From contig OZ034969.1 in the NCBI GenBank assembly GCA_964030785.1, positions 30,909,001 through 30,973,000 on the forward strand: DNA of 64,000 nt, read 5' to 3'. Shown in pieces: positions 1 through 8,245 of this stretch. The stretch's first letter is position 1. Each line of letters starts with the position of its first letter. A program made the position numbers and the translations under genes. This DNA comes from Siderastrea siderea. Taxonomy: Eukaryota > Cnidaria > Anthozoa > Scleractinia > Rhizangiidae. The notes below the pieces were generated by a model that saw only the letters and a program-made list of their open reading frames with translations, was not told where the DNA came from and did no database searches.

Positions 1-328
1 CAGAGTCTCCTAACACTGTGAGCAGTTTATCAAGTATGAGTGTTATAATTCAGTTTTGCTTCAAAATATCAGTCCATCAATCGGATGGTGGGTGTCACGT
101 GATTCTACTAAAATGACGTACTGGGGCGGAGCATCTGGCAGTGGTAAGTGCGCATGCGGGATGACCAACTCATGTGCACACTCCAGCTATGGTTGTAACT
201 GTGAAGACAGCGGTGTCCTCACTGACAGGACACATCTTCCAGTTAGACAGCTCAGGTTTGAGGATGCTACCAGCAGCGAGAAAGGTTACCACACACTGGG
301 GAAATTGAAGTGCTATGGTACAGCGTAA
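1..328 (+). pseudogene. Copy A: 3' end of a neurexin-IV/ficolin-like gene, decayed
   Basis: This stretch aligns base for base with 47487-47835, the C-terminal fibrinogen-like part of the intact copy B gene. The Cys-rich core (GWWVSRDS, TYWGGASGSG, CGMTNSCAHSSYGCNC) and the terminal HLPVRQLRF motif are readable. Read in the frame of copy B there is a TAA at 11-13 where copy B has TCA, and eight codons (DANVNVWR in copy B) are missing after the Cys cluster. The last residues read GYHTLGKLKCYG, which is closer to the family's usual ending than copy B is. The gene continues upstream of the window. I infer a pseudogene or a very divergent paralog; the stop makes function unlikely unless the exon structure differs. 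Confidence 0.75.
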
Positions 329-754
329 ATGCAGACTCAGGATTAAATTCAGAAAATGGTTAAAATTTTACATTTATCTGATGCCACGATGAGATCCTTT
401 CTTGGACGAAACTGTAAAGCGTGATTTGTTGCTGTATTTTAACGGTAAAAGCCTTTTAACTTCGTAAAACCGACCGGCTATGACAAATCAGTTGAAAGCT
501 ATATTAGGCAATACTTAATTTCCTTCAGTGTTCGTTGCTTTTAGACGTGTTACAAAATAAGATTTTGTTTTATTTTGTATCCGTTTTATGTGTTATTTTT
601 CATTTGGACACTATTTGTTTTGGAACACAATAACAAGAGAGGTCCTTTCCGTGATCTGGAACTTCATCGTAAGCGAAAGTTAGAAAAATTAGTTCACAAT
701 TGCAAACACAAGAGACGTGAAAAGACTGGATCATTTTTAACAATAATCTATATA
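329..754. other. 3' flank of copy A, paralogous to 47843-48253
   Basis: Non-coding. It matches the sequence after the copy B stop codon with scattered substitutions and short indels. It ends in TATATA (749-754), the target duplication of the Polinton. No separate gene is visible; the 63-codon open frame here is not conserved in copy B. Confidence 0.7.
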
Positions 755-900
755 ACACACATGTAAAATGAGGGTTCTGGCACAGAAATATTATTAAGCG
801 TTTTTTTACCCGAAATGAGGCTCCCATGCTCACCTCATTTCGAGTAAAAAAACGCTTAATAAAATTTCAGTGCCAGAACACCTCATTTTACATGTGTGTG
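755..900. repeat. Terminal palindrome (hairpin) inside left TIR
   Basis: Arms 755-820 and 833-900 are complementary over nearly their whole length around a 12-base loop (CTCCCATGCTCA). Landmarks on the arms are ACATGTAAAATGAGG, GTTCTGGCAC, TTATTAAGCG and CGAAATGAGG, each with its complement on the other arm. The same structure occurs in the right TIR. Confidence 0.9.
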
Positions 901-1111
901 TAAATAACGCAAACAGCATAAAATTAAACAAAGCGCGTGACTTCGTGATCCAGCGAATACATAATAAATATGTATGGATGTGCCACAGAAAATTTTCCTA
1001 TTTAAGAAATGTTTGCACTGCAATATATACAAAGTGTGCCAGAATTTTTTCCTATTGAACAAATATAATCACAAGTATATACACCAAAATGGCGGCCGCA
1101 AGATATTCGTC
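755..1111. repeat. Left TIR of Polinton 1
   Basis: Inverted copy of 18392-18748. The two arms look identical along 357 bp except for one base in the codon pair AGA/AAA just inside the first ORF. The inner edge lies 23 bp inside the coding region that starts at 1089. Confidence 0.93.
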
Positions 1112-1391
1112 TTGGAAAGAGATACACAATGAGTTATTAAAACAACCTTTCTGTAATAACAGGCAGCAACTTGTGCGTATAATAATATGCTTAGATTATA
1201 TAGACTGCCGCTGGGAAGGGCTTTGTTATCCCTGTTTTAAGCAAGGAATTAAACATAAACTGTTATACACTCCTCAGAGCGAGAATTTACCTTTATTAAA
1301 GAGATGCTCCGATACTTACGATTGGCACAGTGCATATAACGAAATAAAATTATTAGAACGAAAATATGCCCGAACACACACAAAAAAATAA
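1089..1391 (+). CDS. Small Cys-containing protein, paralog of the next ORF
   Basis: A 100-residue protein whose ATG and first eight codons lie inside the left TIR, so its start (MAAARYSS) is nearly the same as that of the polymerase at the other end (MAAAKYSS). After that it shares a block with the 1428 ORF: a Trp, then HNELL.QPFC, LV.II.C, and CYPC.KQ near residue 50. The Cys pattern (C..C and single Cys) could bind metal, but I recognise no family. It is the leftmost gene and is probably driven by a promoter in the TIR. The C-terminus is basic. Coding is supported by the paralog, not by any known homolog. Confidence 0.7.
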   Translation: MAAARYSSWKEIHNELLKQPFCNNRQQLVRIIICLDYIDCRWEGLCYPCFKQGIKHKLLYTPQSENLPLLKRCSDTYDWHSAYNEIKLLERKYARTHTKK

Positions 1392-1427
1392 TTTATAATC
1401 GATTAAAATATTTGTGAGTCAAATTTG

Positions 1428-1787
1428 ATGGCAACCGGATTCAACACCTGTCAGATAACGGAAGCAATTCAAAACCTACCACCAGAGTTACGTGAGATAA
1501 TTTACAAACATTACCTCGCCGTAAAACTGAGAGAGCGAGCGGCTTTGGGTTGGAACCTGGTTCACAACGAGCTTTTAATACAACCTTTTTGTCCTGAAAT
1601 GGAGCGGCTTGTGCATATTATAGTGTGTATAGCTTATATGCATTGTTGTTGTGGAGGGTGTTGTTACCCTTGTTATAAACAAGAAGAAATCTTACATGAA
1701 ATAACCATTTCTGTCCCCGATATAATTGATTTAACCCTAATTAAGTTTTGCACTGATATGTTTGAAGAAGATTATCATAATCATTAA
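1428..1787 (+). CDS. Small Cys-rich protein with F-box-like N-terminus
   Basis: A 119-residue protein starting at the ATG at 1428, 36 bases after the previous stop. Residues 15-30 read NLPPELREIIYKHYL, the Leu-Pro-x-Glu-Leu/Ile pattern seen at the start of many F-box helices. The middle matches the 1089 ORF (HNELL, QPFC, LVHIIVC) and ends in a Cys cluster, HCCCGGCCYPC. The tail is acidic. If the F-box reading is right the protein could link a target to a host SCF ubiquitin ligase, as viral F-box-like proteins do, but this is inference from about 15 residues. The paralogy of the two ORFs is seen directly. Confidence 0.7.
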   Translation: MATGFNTCQITEAIQNLPPELREIIYKHYLAVKLRERAALGWNLVHNELLIQPFCPEMERLVHIIVCIAYMHCCCGGCCYPCYKQEEILHEITISVPDIIDLTLIKFCTDMFEEDYHNH

Positions 1788-1796
1788 TTTACTTTT

Positions 1797-2141
1797 TTAA
1801 ACTATAAACAAAGTATTCATTTCCTTCATCAGATACGTCAACACCCATTTTTTAACAAAACGAAAAGGATAATCTTCAACAAGACGTTTTGGGGCCCATA
1901 CACGAAAATCATCACTACCTTTTGTATTTAAAGTTAAAATAGCCGAATCCCCAAATTTACCTTTTCGGTGTGTAACGTTTTTTATTCTGTATATTCCATC
2001 AGAAATATCTCTCCATTTGAAAATTTCAATAATTTCAAAACCTTCTTCTGTTGGCCATTCGTCTTTGTCAGAGAAATCTGGTTCATTATTTTTTGATGGG
2101 AAATCTTGTGAGATCGTGTGTTGATCTGTGTAGACATCCAT
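1797..2141 (-). CDS. Small OB-fold-like protein, possible ssDNA-binding
   Basis: A 114-residue protein read leftward from the ATG at 2141; a TTG at 2153 would add four residues. The pattern W-x-DI..GIYRI followed by GKFGDSAILTL and FRVWAPKRLVED resembles small OB-fold proteins of transposons and Polintons (a strand, a K-x-G-x-S turn, then V.LP.R). I infer a single-strand DNA-binding role in replication. It converges with the 1428 gene, with only nine bases between the stops. A TATA-like GTATAC lies about 20 bases upstream of the start. The family assignment is tentative. Confidence 0.6.
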   Translation of the reverse strand: MDVYTDQHTISQDFPSKNNEPDFSDKDEWPTEEGFEIIEIFKWRDISDGIYRIKNVTHRKGKFGDSAILTLNTKGSDDFRVWAPKRLVEDYPFRFVKKWVLTYLMKEMNTLFIV

Positions 2142-2301
2142 GGTGAGATACAAGTGGTATACATTTGTTTAATAGCATGTACTTTTCTGCTCGAGCAAAA
2201 TAAAACCACCCAGCGCCCAAAAAAAAGAAAATTAGATAAAACACACACAAAAAAAAACAGGACACAATGAATATACATATTTTAATAAGGATTTTTATTG
2301 T

Positions 2302-2605
2302 ATCTGATTACACTGAAAGCAAATGAATAATTAATGGCTTACAGCGTGAGCCGATGTGTTAAAAATATCTGATTACACTGAAAGCAAATGAATAATTAAC
2401 GGCTTACGCCGTAAGCCGATGTGTTAAAAATATCTGATACACTGAAAGCTAATGAATTATTAACGGATTACGGCGTAAGCCGATGTGAAGTGATTTCACT
2501 GAAAGCTAATAAATTATTAACGGCTTACGGCGTAAGCCGATGTGAAGTGATTACACTGAAAGCTAATGAATTATTAACGGCTTACGGCGTAAGTCGATGC
2601 GCTAA
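2302..2605. repeat. Five tandem repeats of about 60 bp, each with a palindrome
   Basis: Units begin ACTGAAAGC(A/T)AATGAAT and each contains a 19-bp palindrome of the form CGGCTTACGGCGTAAGCCG at about 2335, 2400, 2464, 2521 and 2578. Copies 1 and 2 share GTTAAAAATATCTGAT spacers and copies 3-5 share GAAGTGATT(A/T)CACTG spacers. The array lies just after the stop of the broken minus-strand gene at 2602. It could be a regulatory or replication-related iteron array, or a simple minisatellite. Confidence 0.9.
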
Positions 2606-2893
2606 AATATCTCCTTATAAACCGCGAACCAGACACAGTTTTTTCGTGTTTGAACGACTTGTTGCCAATAGGATTGGTATTCAGGCACTTCCAAAACTTT
2701 ACGGAGTTGTGAGACTTGATGTAGGTTTTTGAAGTACACACTTGCAACCAGCGATCCTTCAGCTTTCCTTTTGTAAAGGAAGTTTTCAAGAAAATGTTTT
2801 CATTTCATCATGATAGCTGATATACATTTGAAGTATTGCCTTCTGCTCCTCGGAGATGCCTGAAGTTTGTGTATATTGATCAGTGGTTTTCAA
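2602..2893 (-). pseudogene. Broken small gene, unknown function
   Basis: Two open stretches on the minus strand join across a frameshift near 2789-2795. The upstream part includes SEEQKAILQMYISYHDEM and the downstream 63 codons include EGSLVASVYFKNLHQVSQLR and end at a TAG at 2602-2604. The composition is that of a real protein (aromatic-rich, helical, no low complexity). No ATG opens the upstream part and I do not recognise a family. The shift lies in a short A/T run, like other breaks in this element. Confidence 0.45.
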
Positions 2894-3237
2894 TATCTTA
2901 AAGATTCAAATCGCGAGAGTCGTTCCATACCATGTTTGTTTCCAAATGATATAAAAGGGGATGATGTCAGTTTTTATAGTCGCGGCCACCTTACGTTCAG
3001 TTACAACCAGTTACAACCAGTTGAGGCTTTGTGAAAACGGGCGTGATTCATTTCGGGAAAGTCCCGGCAATGATGAAAAAAAAAAACAGATTTAGATGTG
3101 AAGTCATGTTCGAAAGATCAAGAATGTTCGTTACAGAGTTGAACTGGATGTTTCCCGGGTTCATTGATATATAAGGATTTTTATAGGTCAGCTTCTTTGT
3201 TGAGAAGCTTACAGTTTATTTTTTTTTCGCTTCTTTT
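2894..3237. other. Non-coding gap in Polinton 1
   Basis: No convincing ORF on either strand. It contains a tandem duplicate of CAGTTACAAC near 2998-3020 and short A runs. It may hold promoter or 5' sequence of the broken gene to the left. Confidence 0.5.
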
Positions 3238-3462
3238 TTAATCAAGCTCATCGGACAAATTTCGCAACTGTTCAAGAGTAAGCTTAACCAAACATATTTC
3301 CTCTTCAGTCGGTTCGTCATTTTCTAAGTTTTTTTTCAACATTTTTATAAAATCTTCTTCTTGATTTGTTTGTTTTAAGAATTCACACATTTGCGTAAGA
3401 AGACATTTTATTACATGCGGTTCCATTTTATTCTTAATCTTATTGTTTTTTAAATTGTTCAT
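3238..3462 (-). CDS. Small charged helical protein, unknown
   Basis: A 74-residue ORF from the ATG at 3462. The Lys/Asn-rich start is followed by a mostly helical acidic body (EPTEEEICLVKLTLEQLRN). There is no membrane segment and no recognised motif. A TATA-like GCTATAC sits just upstream of the ATG, the same start-proximal signal as other genes of this element, and this is the main reason for calling it. Confidence 0.5.
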   Translation of the reverse strand: MNNLKNNKIKNKMEPHVIKCLLTQMCEFLKQTNQEEDFIKMLKKNLENDEPTEEEICLVKLTLEQLRNLSDELD

Positions 3463-3638
3463 ACACGTATAGCTGCTCTTTATTTTTTTCGTTTAGTGTT
3501 TCAAACATATAGATCGTTCTAGATGATTCTATTTACATAACTTTGTCAATGTGATGACTCATTTCCAAGGGAAAGTCCCGCGACCACCGGCTATGTTTTT
3601 AATGCATTGAAGTGTGGTATGTAAATTTATCTGTTTTA

Positions 3639-3803
3639 TTATGGAACCACATCTTGACCGGAAATGGGGTAGCCATTTTTGTCACGAGTTGGGGGCATTA
3701 TTTTTGAAACACACTCACGAGTTATAAAGCGTATTTGTCTAATATCAGGAGGAGTGAGAAGTTCAAAAACCCAATAACAAATAGTTGCAAAAAGTGCAAT
3801 CAT
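3639..3803 (-). CDS. 54-residue protein with N-terminal hydrophobic segment
   Basis: A short ORF starting at the ATG at 3803 with a hydrophobic N-terminus (MIALFATICYWVFELL) that could be a signal anchor, then a Pro/Arg-containing tail (LTPPDIRQIRFITRE) ending at a TAA at 3639. The start-proximal TATATA signal lies 10-16 bases upstream of the ATG. The sense codons look coding and the spacing fits the neighbouring minus-strand genes. A small membrane protein is a reasonable guess; no homolog is recognised. Confidence 0.45.
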   Translation of the reverse strand: MIALFATICYWVFELLTPPDIRQIRFITRECVSKIMPPTRDKNGYPISGQDVVP

Positions 3804-3833
3804 TTTGTAGGCGTATATAATTACTTTGAAAAT

Positions 3834-4319
3834 CTACAATTGAGTGAATTTTTTATCGTACTTTCTTTGAACAGATAGTGGAATTTCCATACAATAATCA
3901 GTGATGATATTATCTTTCATTTTCAAGCTATCAAGAAAGACCTTCTCGTCGAAAGCTTCACCTCTGAGGTAAAAGCGAATCTCGTCAAGAATTTTCTGGT
4001 ATTCGATACGGGCAAAATTTGCTCGTTCCATTTTTTTATCATATTTCGTAAGGTTTGCCACTGCTTTCAAAATAAGGCCAACACCAGTTAAAGTTGCCAT
4101 GACAGCAGGGTTCAGTGTTATTCCTCCGGCTATTGCGGCACTAATTATTAACTTGCCAGCTGAAAGATTACCAACAAAATTTTTTCTTCGAAAACCGCGG
4201 TGCAACTTTTCATATCCATAATGTTTCTTATGGTAAAAACCATACAAATCTTTCAGAAATTTAACCTTCTCTTCAGAAAGTGTTTGGTCGATATGGTTGA
4301 ATTCGAAAATGTCCCGCAT
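3834..4319 (-). CDS. Membrane-active small protein, unknown family
   Basis: A 161-residue protein. Residues 50-95 contain a long hydrophobic, Ala/Gly-rich stretch (IISAAIAGGITLNPAVMATL and a continuation to about VGLILKAV) that could form one or two membrane helices; both sides are charged and rich in Tyr, Lys and Phe. Such an arrangement fits a pore-forming, lysis or entry-related membrane protein, but no catalytic motif is seen. A TATATA lies 9-15 bases upstream of the ATG. It sits between the fibre genes and the small unknown genes. Function is inferred only from hydrophobicity. Confidence 0.65.
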   Translation of the reverse strand: MRDIFEFNHIDQTLSEEKVKFLKDLYGFYHKKHYGYEKLHRGFRRKNFVGNLSAGKLIISAAIAGGITLNPAVMATLTGVGLILKAVANLTKYDKKMERANFARIEYQKILDEIRFYLRGEAFDEKVFLDSLKMKDNIITDYCMEIPLSVQRKYDKKFTQL

Positions 4320-4346
4320 TGTGCTATATAATGTATGAAAAAATAT

Positions 4347-5585
4347 TCATGGCACTCTATATTTAACCAACATTAAGAATTTTTCATTAATAAAATTTTG
4401 AGAATGTAATTGCACCATTAAAAGACCATTTGGTAGTTCTAAATTAATATCTATTGTTTGTTTTTGAGTTGATTGTTTTGAAGTGAAAAGTTTCGCAGGG
4501 CCACTTTTAAATATTTTTAAAGGAATAATATTTAATATATAGCTTTTTTCTGGAAGGAGTACATTAGAATTGCCATTTAATGAAAAAAATGTTTCACCAT
4601 TTTTCGCATCTAAACTCCCATTTATATAATGAACGGAACCACCCAAATTGTGTCCGTTTAAAGACAAATCTGTTTCCATTACCATTTTCCCGTTTTCAAT
4701 AACAAAAGCGGTGTCATAGACACTTGGGTCAACGTTTGAAATTGTTTCTTTAACACCATAAACAATAAGGTGACCAATTGTTATAAATGATGGATTACGG
4801 ACCGTACCGTGCAGATCGTGATAAAGGTGTTGTGGGGGTGAGCTACCCCATCTGTGAAAATTGATAACCGTTTTGGTGTACGTTTCGAATGTTTTTGTTG
4901 CGTATTTAGAAATTGAAATCGTCGTAGCTTGCGGGGTTACACTCAACTCATTCATTTCCGGGGGAAACCATTCAACGACCAAAGTATAGTAACCGACTGG
5001 AAGTTTATATAAGTTAAAACCGAGGCGTGACCGGTACTGGTAGGGTGAGCCTTTTTCAAACAAGAGTTTAAGTTGGTAAGCTTTTTTATTAATTTGATGT
5101 GGAGAATTGGGAAAATCAACAATACCCAAAACCTCGATATTGTTTTCACTCGAAGATTCATCAGTGTCTTCCATCAAGTATCTGAAGGCGTCTCGTTTTT
5201 GCCCTGAATCAATAATCTGAGATTCATAAATTTTTTGAGTGACAAGATCTCTCATATTTGTTATTTCATCTTGCATAAAATCAACATTAACTGCGGATTT
5301 AGAATCTCTGTAATCGGTTTGTAAGTTAATAATTTTATTGTTATTTAAATTCAAGTTTCCAGTCGTATTGTTAGTGCCATCAACTTTGAGAAACTTTTTT
5401 TGTGTCATGTCATCAATTCTGTTGTTAACAAACTCGACACATGCGGCGTCTCTTTGGTTTGATGGAAGATCAAGATTGATAATTGATTTATCTTTCATAT
5501 CAATATCAGCTCCTTTATCCAGTTTTTTTTCAAGTTGATTATCAACATATTTTTTAAAAATTGAACTGTAACCAGGATAAGACAT
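4347..5585 (-). CDS. Fibre-like protein
   Basis: A 412-residue protein. The first 110 residues contain two repeats of a tail-fibre-type shaft motif (IDMKDKSIINLDLP...DAACVEFVNN and LNLNNNKIINLQTDYRDSKS), the N-x-I-x-N-L pattern followed by A-V-N-x-x-F seen in trimeric phage and viral fibres. The remaining 250 residues are rich in beta-type sequence (GYYTLVVEWFPPEM, LFTSKQSTQKQTIDINLEL) and would form a C-terminal head. I infer a surface fibre that contacts the host cell. It is adjacent to the collagen-like fibre gene, with which it shares the shaft motif. Start: ATG at 5585, preceded by TTTTATA. Confidence 0.75.
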   Translation of the reverse strand: MSYPGYSSIFKKYVDNQLEKKLDKGADIDMKDKSIINLDLPSNQRDAACVEFVNNRIDDMTQKKFLKVDGTNNTTGNLNLNNNKIINLQTDYRDSKSAVNVDFMQDEITNMRDLVTQKIYESQIIDSGQKRDAFRYLMEDTDESSSENNIEVLGIVDFPNSPHQINKKAYQLKLLFEKGSPYQYRSRLGFNLYKLPVGYYTLVVEWFPPEMNELSVTPQATTISISKYATKTFETYTKTVINFHRWGSSPPQHLYHDLHGTVRNPSFITIGHLIVYGVKETISNVDPSVYDTAFVIENGKMVMETDLSLNGHNLGGSVHYINGSLDAKNGETFFSLNGNSNVLLPEKSYILNIIPLKIFKSGPAKLFTSKQSTQKQTIDINLELPNGLLMVQLHSQNFINEKFLMLVKYRVP

Positions 5586-5812
5586 ATTAAAAATATAAAA
5601 TGCGTTCTCTGGTTTAAAAAGTTTAAGAGAAATATAAGCTTTCGGCTATTATACTATAGCCTTTAACGAATATAAAAAGAAATGAAAGCGCATGATTGGA
5701 AATATATGCAAGGGAGGGTGTGAAAAGATTAAACACAAGAATACAATAGAAGTGTAAAAAAAGCTAAAAATGGACAAAAACGGACAAAATAAGAATTACA
5801 ATAAGATAGAGT

Positions 5813-6008
5813 ATTGTCTTGGTAGCGGTTTGGAATTATTGTCTACGCCGACAGTTTTGGCAGTATGCCAGGATTCTAGTGTTCTTCGAATACGGTAATT
5901 GCCTTTGTCTATCACGGTAGCGCCATCAAAATCAATTGAATGATTGTTTTGCCAAGCATGGTTGGCAATGTTCGAGCCTCTAGTATAATTTTTAAGATTT
6001 TGAGTTTT
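5813..6008 (-). pseudogene. GIY-YIG endonuclease C-terminal fragment (retroelement-like)
   Basis: An open frame of 65 codons ending at a TAA, in a different frame from the collagen-like gene that runs into it. It reads [20 protein letters not shown], then [20 protein letters not shown], and ends PLPRQYSILL. This is the C-terminal half of a GIY-YIG nuclease of the kind attached to Penelope-like and some LINE reverse transcriptases (the HAW..NH.IDF block, an Arg-rich helix with E and W, then L..QY). The GIY-YIG core itself is absent. It sits exactly where the head of the collagen fibre should be, which suggests an inserted retroelement fragment. Confidence 0.65.
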
Positions 6009-6574
6009 ATATTTTTAACATATTTTTTGTTTGTGGCTTGATCTGCCTGTACTGGGTCTTTTACGTTGTAGATTGTATTATTGTTCATATCAATGCTTGC
6101 TTCCATCTTTCCGCCTTCCTTTTTCGAAAGAAAGATATTTCTCGTGTCCTGATAGTTTATTACCTTTGTCAGATCACCGTGGACAGGATAAGGGTTGCTT
6201 TTTAATCGCAAAATATCGTACTTATTTTCCATGTCAATATTAGCAGAACCGCTGGCACTACCCTGAGGGCCACGATCACCTTTATCACCCTTGTCGCCCT
6301 TGTCGCCCTTATCGCCCTTGTCGCCCTTATCGCCCTTGTCACCTTTTAAACCACGTGGTCCTTGTGCTCCCTCCCGACCTTGTGGTCCAGCGGACCCTTT
6401 TTCTCCTCTTGGACCATTAGGACCCTGTTGTCCTCCAGGGCCTTTATCACCCTTCGGTCCAGGAGGACCCTCAGGGCCAGGAGGCCCACCTGGGCCAGGA
6501 GGACCCACTTTTCCACCACTTTCACTCGTCGTAGTTTGGCTAGTTCCACCTATTTGGCTGTTAATATACCCCAT
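5912..6574 (-). CDS. Collagen-like fibre protein, C-terminus replaced
   Basis: A 220-residue ORF. After a short polar N-terminus it has 28 uninterrupted Gly-X-Y triplets (about residues 24-107, starting [13 protein letters not shown] and including a run of GDK), then a shaft motif shared with the 4347 fibre ([14 protein letters not shown]...ATNKKYV). After that the frame reads about 40 residues that look non-native, because the DNA there is a GIY-YIG fragment in another frame. I infer a trimeric collagen-like virion fibre truncated by an insertion. It starts at the ATG at 6574 and overlaps the ATPase stop by one base; a TATATA is upstream. Confidence 0.8.
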   Translation of the reverse strand: MGYINSQIGGTSQTTTSESGGKVGPPGPGGPPGPEGPPGPKGDKGPGGQQGPNGPRGEKGSAGPQGREGAQGPRGLKGDKGDKGDKGDKGDKGDKGDKGDRGPQGSASGSANIDMENKYDILRLKSNPYPVHGDLTKVINYQDTRNIFLSKKEGGKMEASIDMNNNTIYNVKDPVQADQATNKKYVKNIKLKILKIILEARTLPTMLGKTIIQLILMALP

Positions 6575-7206
6575 TATATATCTTCATCAAAATTTTTTTT
6601 CATTAATTTCTGGGGTTTGTCATAGTAAAAGAAAGAATATTTTTTATCGGTGGCGCGATCTAAAGCGTTATGATCCACACCTATCTCGTCTGCAATCCGT
6701 TTGTTTTCTCTTGGAAGAAATCTGAAAATACAAAAATGACTGCAGTTATCACGGATGTTTTTCGGCACCTTGTAAAAAGTTTGAGTGAGGTAAATAACGC
6801 AGCAGTTTTTGTGCCGCCCGTTGATAAAATAATTAATGATATCGTTTTGGTTTTTTTCGCAAACAAGGTCATCAAAAACAACTATTTTTTGGTTGTCCGC
6901 CCGAAGTTCTTCGATGGGAATGATTTCATCACCGTAAGCCTCGATAATATCATAACCAACCTTGGGGTTGTATTTTTCAGCAAATTCCTGCAAAAGATTC
7001 TGATATTTGTTCTGGTGCAGGTTTTTTGAGAAGAGGTAAATTTTATCATACTCTAACAACTCATAAAGCATATGCAGTAATGTGTTTGTTTTACCAGAAT
7101 TACTGGGCCCACAAATTAACATCCGAAAAACATCTGCTGGCATACAAGGGTGACCTTGCATGTAGTCACTCTCGGAAGAACCTGGGTCATAAATTGGAAT
7201 CTTCAT
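6574..7206 (-). CDS. Packaging ATPase (FtsK/HerA type)
   Basis: A 210-residue ATPase. The Walker A motif GPSNSGKT is at about residues 33-40 and Walker B is KIVVFDDLV at about 106-114, followed by a helix with [14 protein letters not shown], the sensor region typical of genome-packaging ATPases of Polintons, adintoviruses and large DNA viruses. The role is ATP-driven pumping of the element's DNA into a capsid. The length is normal for Polinton ATPases. Its reading frame is intact. It is divergent from the structural block that starts at about 7.26 kb, and TATA-like signals for both directions sit in the short gap between them. Confidence 0.92.
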   Translation of the reverse strand: MKIPIYDPGSSESDYMQGHPCMPADVFRMLICGPSNSGKTNTLLHMLYELLEYDKIYLFSKNLHQNKYQNLLQEFAEKYNPKVGYDIIEAYGDEIIPIEELRADNQKIVVFDDLVCEKNQNDIINYFINGRHKNCCVIYLTQTFYKVPKNIRDNCSHFCIFRFLPRENKRIADEIGVDHNALDRATDKKYSFFYYDKPQKLMKKNFDEDI

Positions 7207-7288
7207 ATTTTATTTTTTTTTGCGCTTCTATATATTAACGCAAGAAATATGTCAATGAAAAAAATGGCGTCAGCGGGCTGAAGAAAAG

Positions 7289-8245
7289 TTGAAGCTTGAT
7301 GAACAAACAGAAGAAATTCACCAAAAATTCAAAATGGATAAAATAAACAAAGAGTTTGGTCAGCTTTCAGGGGAGGAGCTTTTTAAACCAATCACAAAAA
7401 GGCTTGATGAAAAGAGCACCACTGTGGAAGAAGAGGAAAAAGAAGAGGAGCAGGAAGGTCCTGATTACACAAGGGATGAATTTGACGACATCAACCCGTT
7501 TGGTGACGAATTCAGGCCGGATGTGCCAACACCAGCACCGTCACCACCAACAACACCAACAACACCCACAACACCTATAGTACCAACATCACAACCACCC
7601 CCATATCAAGAATTTGATGATTTTCCATTACCACCTCCACCTTTGATGGAAGAAACTGTTATGCCGGGAACTTCCAAAGATGAAACAAGGGAAGAAACAT
7701 CAAAACGGTTAAGAAATGTTAGAAGTATTCTTGCTAAATTTGGAAGTGATCCAACTTACAAAGTAAAAAGTAAAGGATCTAAATACTATGGATATAATGT
7801 GGAAGAACTTGAAGCTGAGGAATTTAAACTCGAAACAATTAAGGCACATCAAGAACATGCAGAAAAGTTACTTAAAAGGAAACAACCTTTATCAACACAA
7901 TTACAAGAAAAAAAGGCGAAATTAAAACCACCAAAAAAACAAGAAAAAAGAGAAATCTCCAAAACTCCTCTTGAAAAAGCTGTCATGAGCCGAAGACCTG
8001 CTTTTGAACTTTCTGACAATGAAGATGACTTCCCTGAACAAGATTGGGAAATCGAAGGAAGTGGTTTCGATGATGAAGCTGAAAATTTGATCAACCAACT
8101 TCATTTGAGCTTAGGATCGATAAAAGCAGGAAACAGCTCAATAAAACTGAAAAATCAGGTGTTATATCTGCTTGATTTACTTGTTGAACTCGGGACAATT
8201 GGAAAAAAGGAAAAGAAAAAAATTATTTCTGATTATATACAATGA
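7289..8245 (+). CDS. Acidic/Pro-rich virion-type protein, unknown
   Basis: A 318-residue ORF in which the first in-frame codon that could start is a TTG; the first in-frame ATG is at 7334. An ATG at 7255 is in another frame and is separated by a seven-A run (7258-7264), so a one-base shift probably cut off the native start. The protein has an acidic N-terminal third (EEEEKEEEQ), a Pro/Thr-rich linker (residues 78-118), a basic coiled middle and a conserved-looking C-terminal helix bundle (LGSIKAGNSSIKLKNQVLYL). The position at the head of the structural operon and the 4-base overlap with the next gene suggest a scaffold or minor virion protein. No family is recognised. Confidence 0.7.
   Translation: MKLDEQTEEIHQKFKMDKINKEFGQLSGEELFKPITKRLDEKSTTVEEEEKEEEQEGPDYTRDEFDDINPFGDEFRPDVPTPAPSPPTTPTTPTTPIVPTSQPPPYQEFDDFPLPPPPLMEETVMPGTSKDETREETSKRLRNVRSILAKFGSDPTYKVKSKGSKYYGYNVEELEAEEFKLETIKAHQEHAEKLLKRKQPLSTQLQEKKAKLKPPKKQEKREISKTPLEKAVMSRRPAFELSDNEDDFPEQDWEIEGSGFDDEAENLINQLHLSLGSIKAGNSSIKLKNQVLYLLDLLVELGTIGKKEKKKIISDYIQ

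Noticed and set aside
870..1058. 62-codon ORF (MPEHLILHVCVNNANS) found in both TIRs
   Set aside because: Its duplication is due to the TIR, its first part is in the hairpin, and the adjacent 1089 ATG gives a better gene. No sign of selection can be judged because the arms are identical.
2421..2732. 103-codon plus-strand ORF with LKANELLTAYGVSRCEVI repeats
   Set aside because: It is a translation of the tandem palindromic array; repeat length near a multiple of three keeps it open. A better coding frame for 2602-2793 is on the other strand.
6291..6725. Pro/Ser/Leu-rich plus-strand ORF of 144 codons
   Set aside because: Antisense of the Gly-X-Y collagen codons; the minus strand is the real gene.
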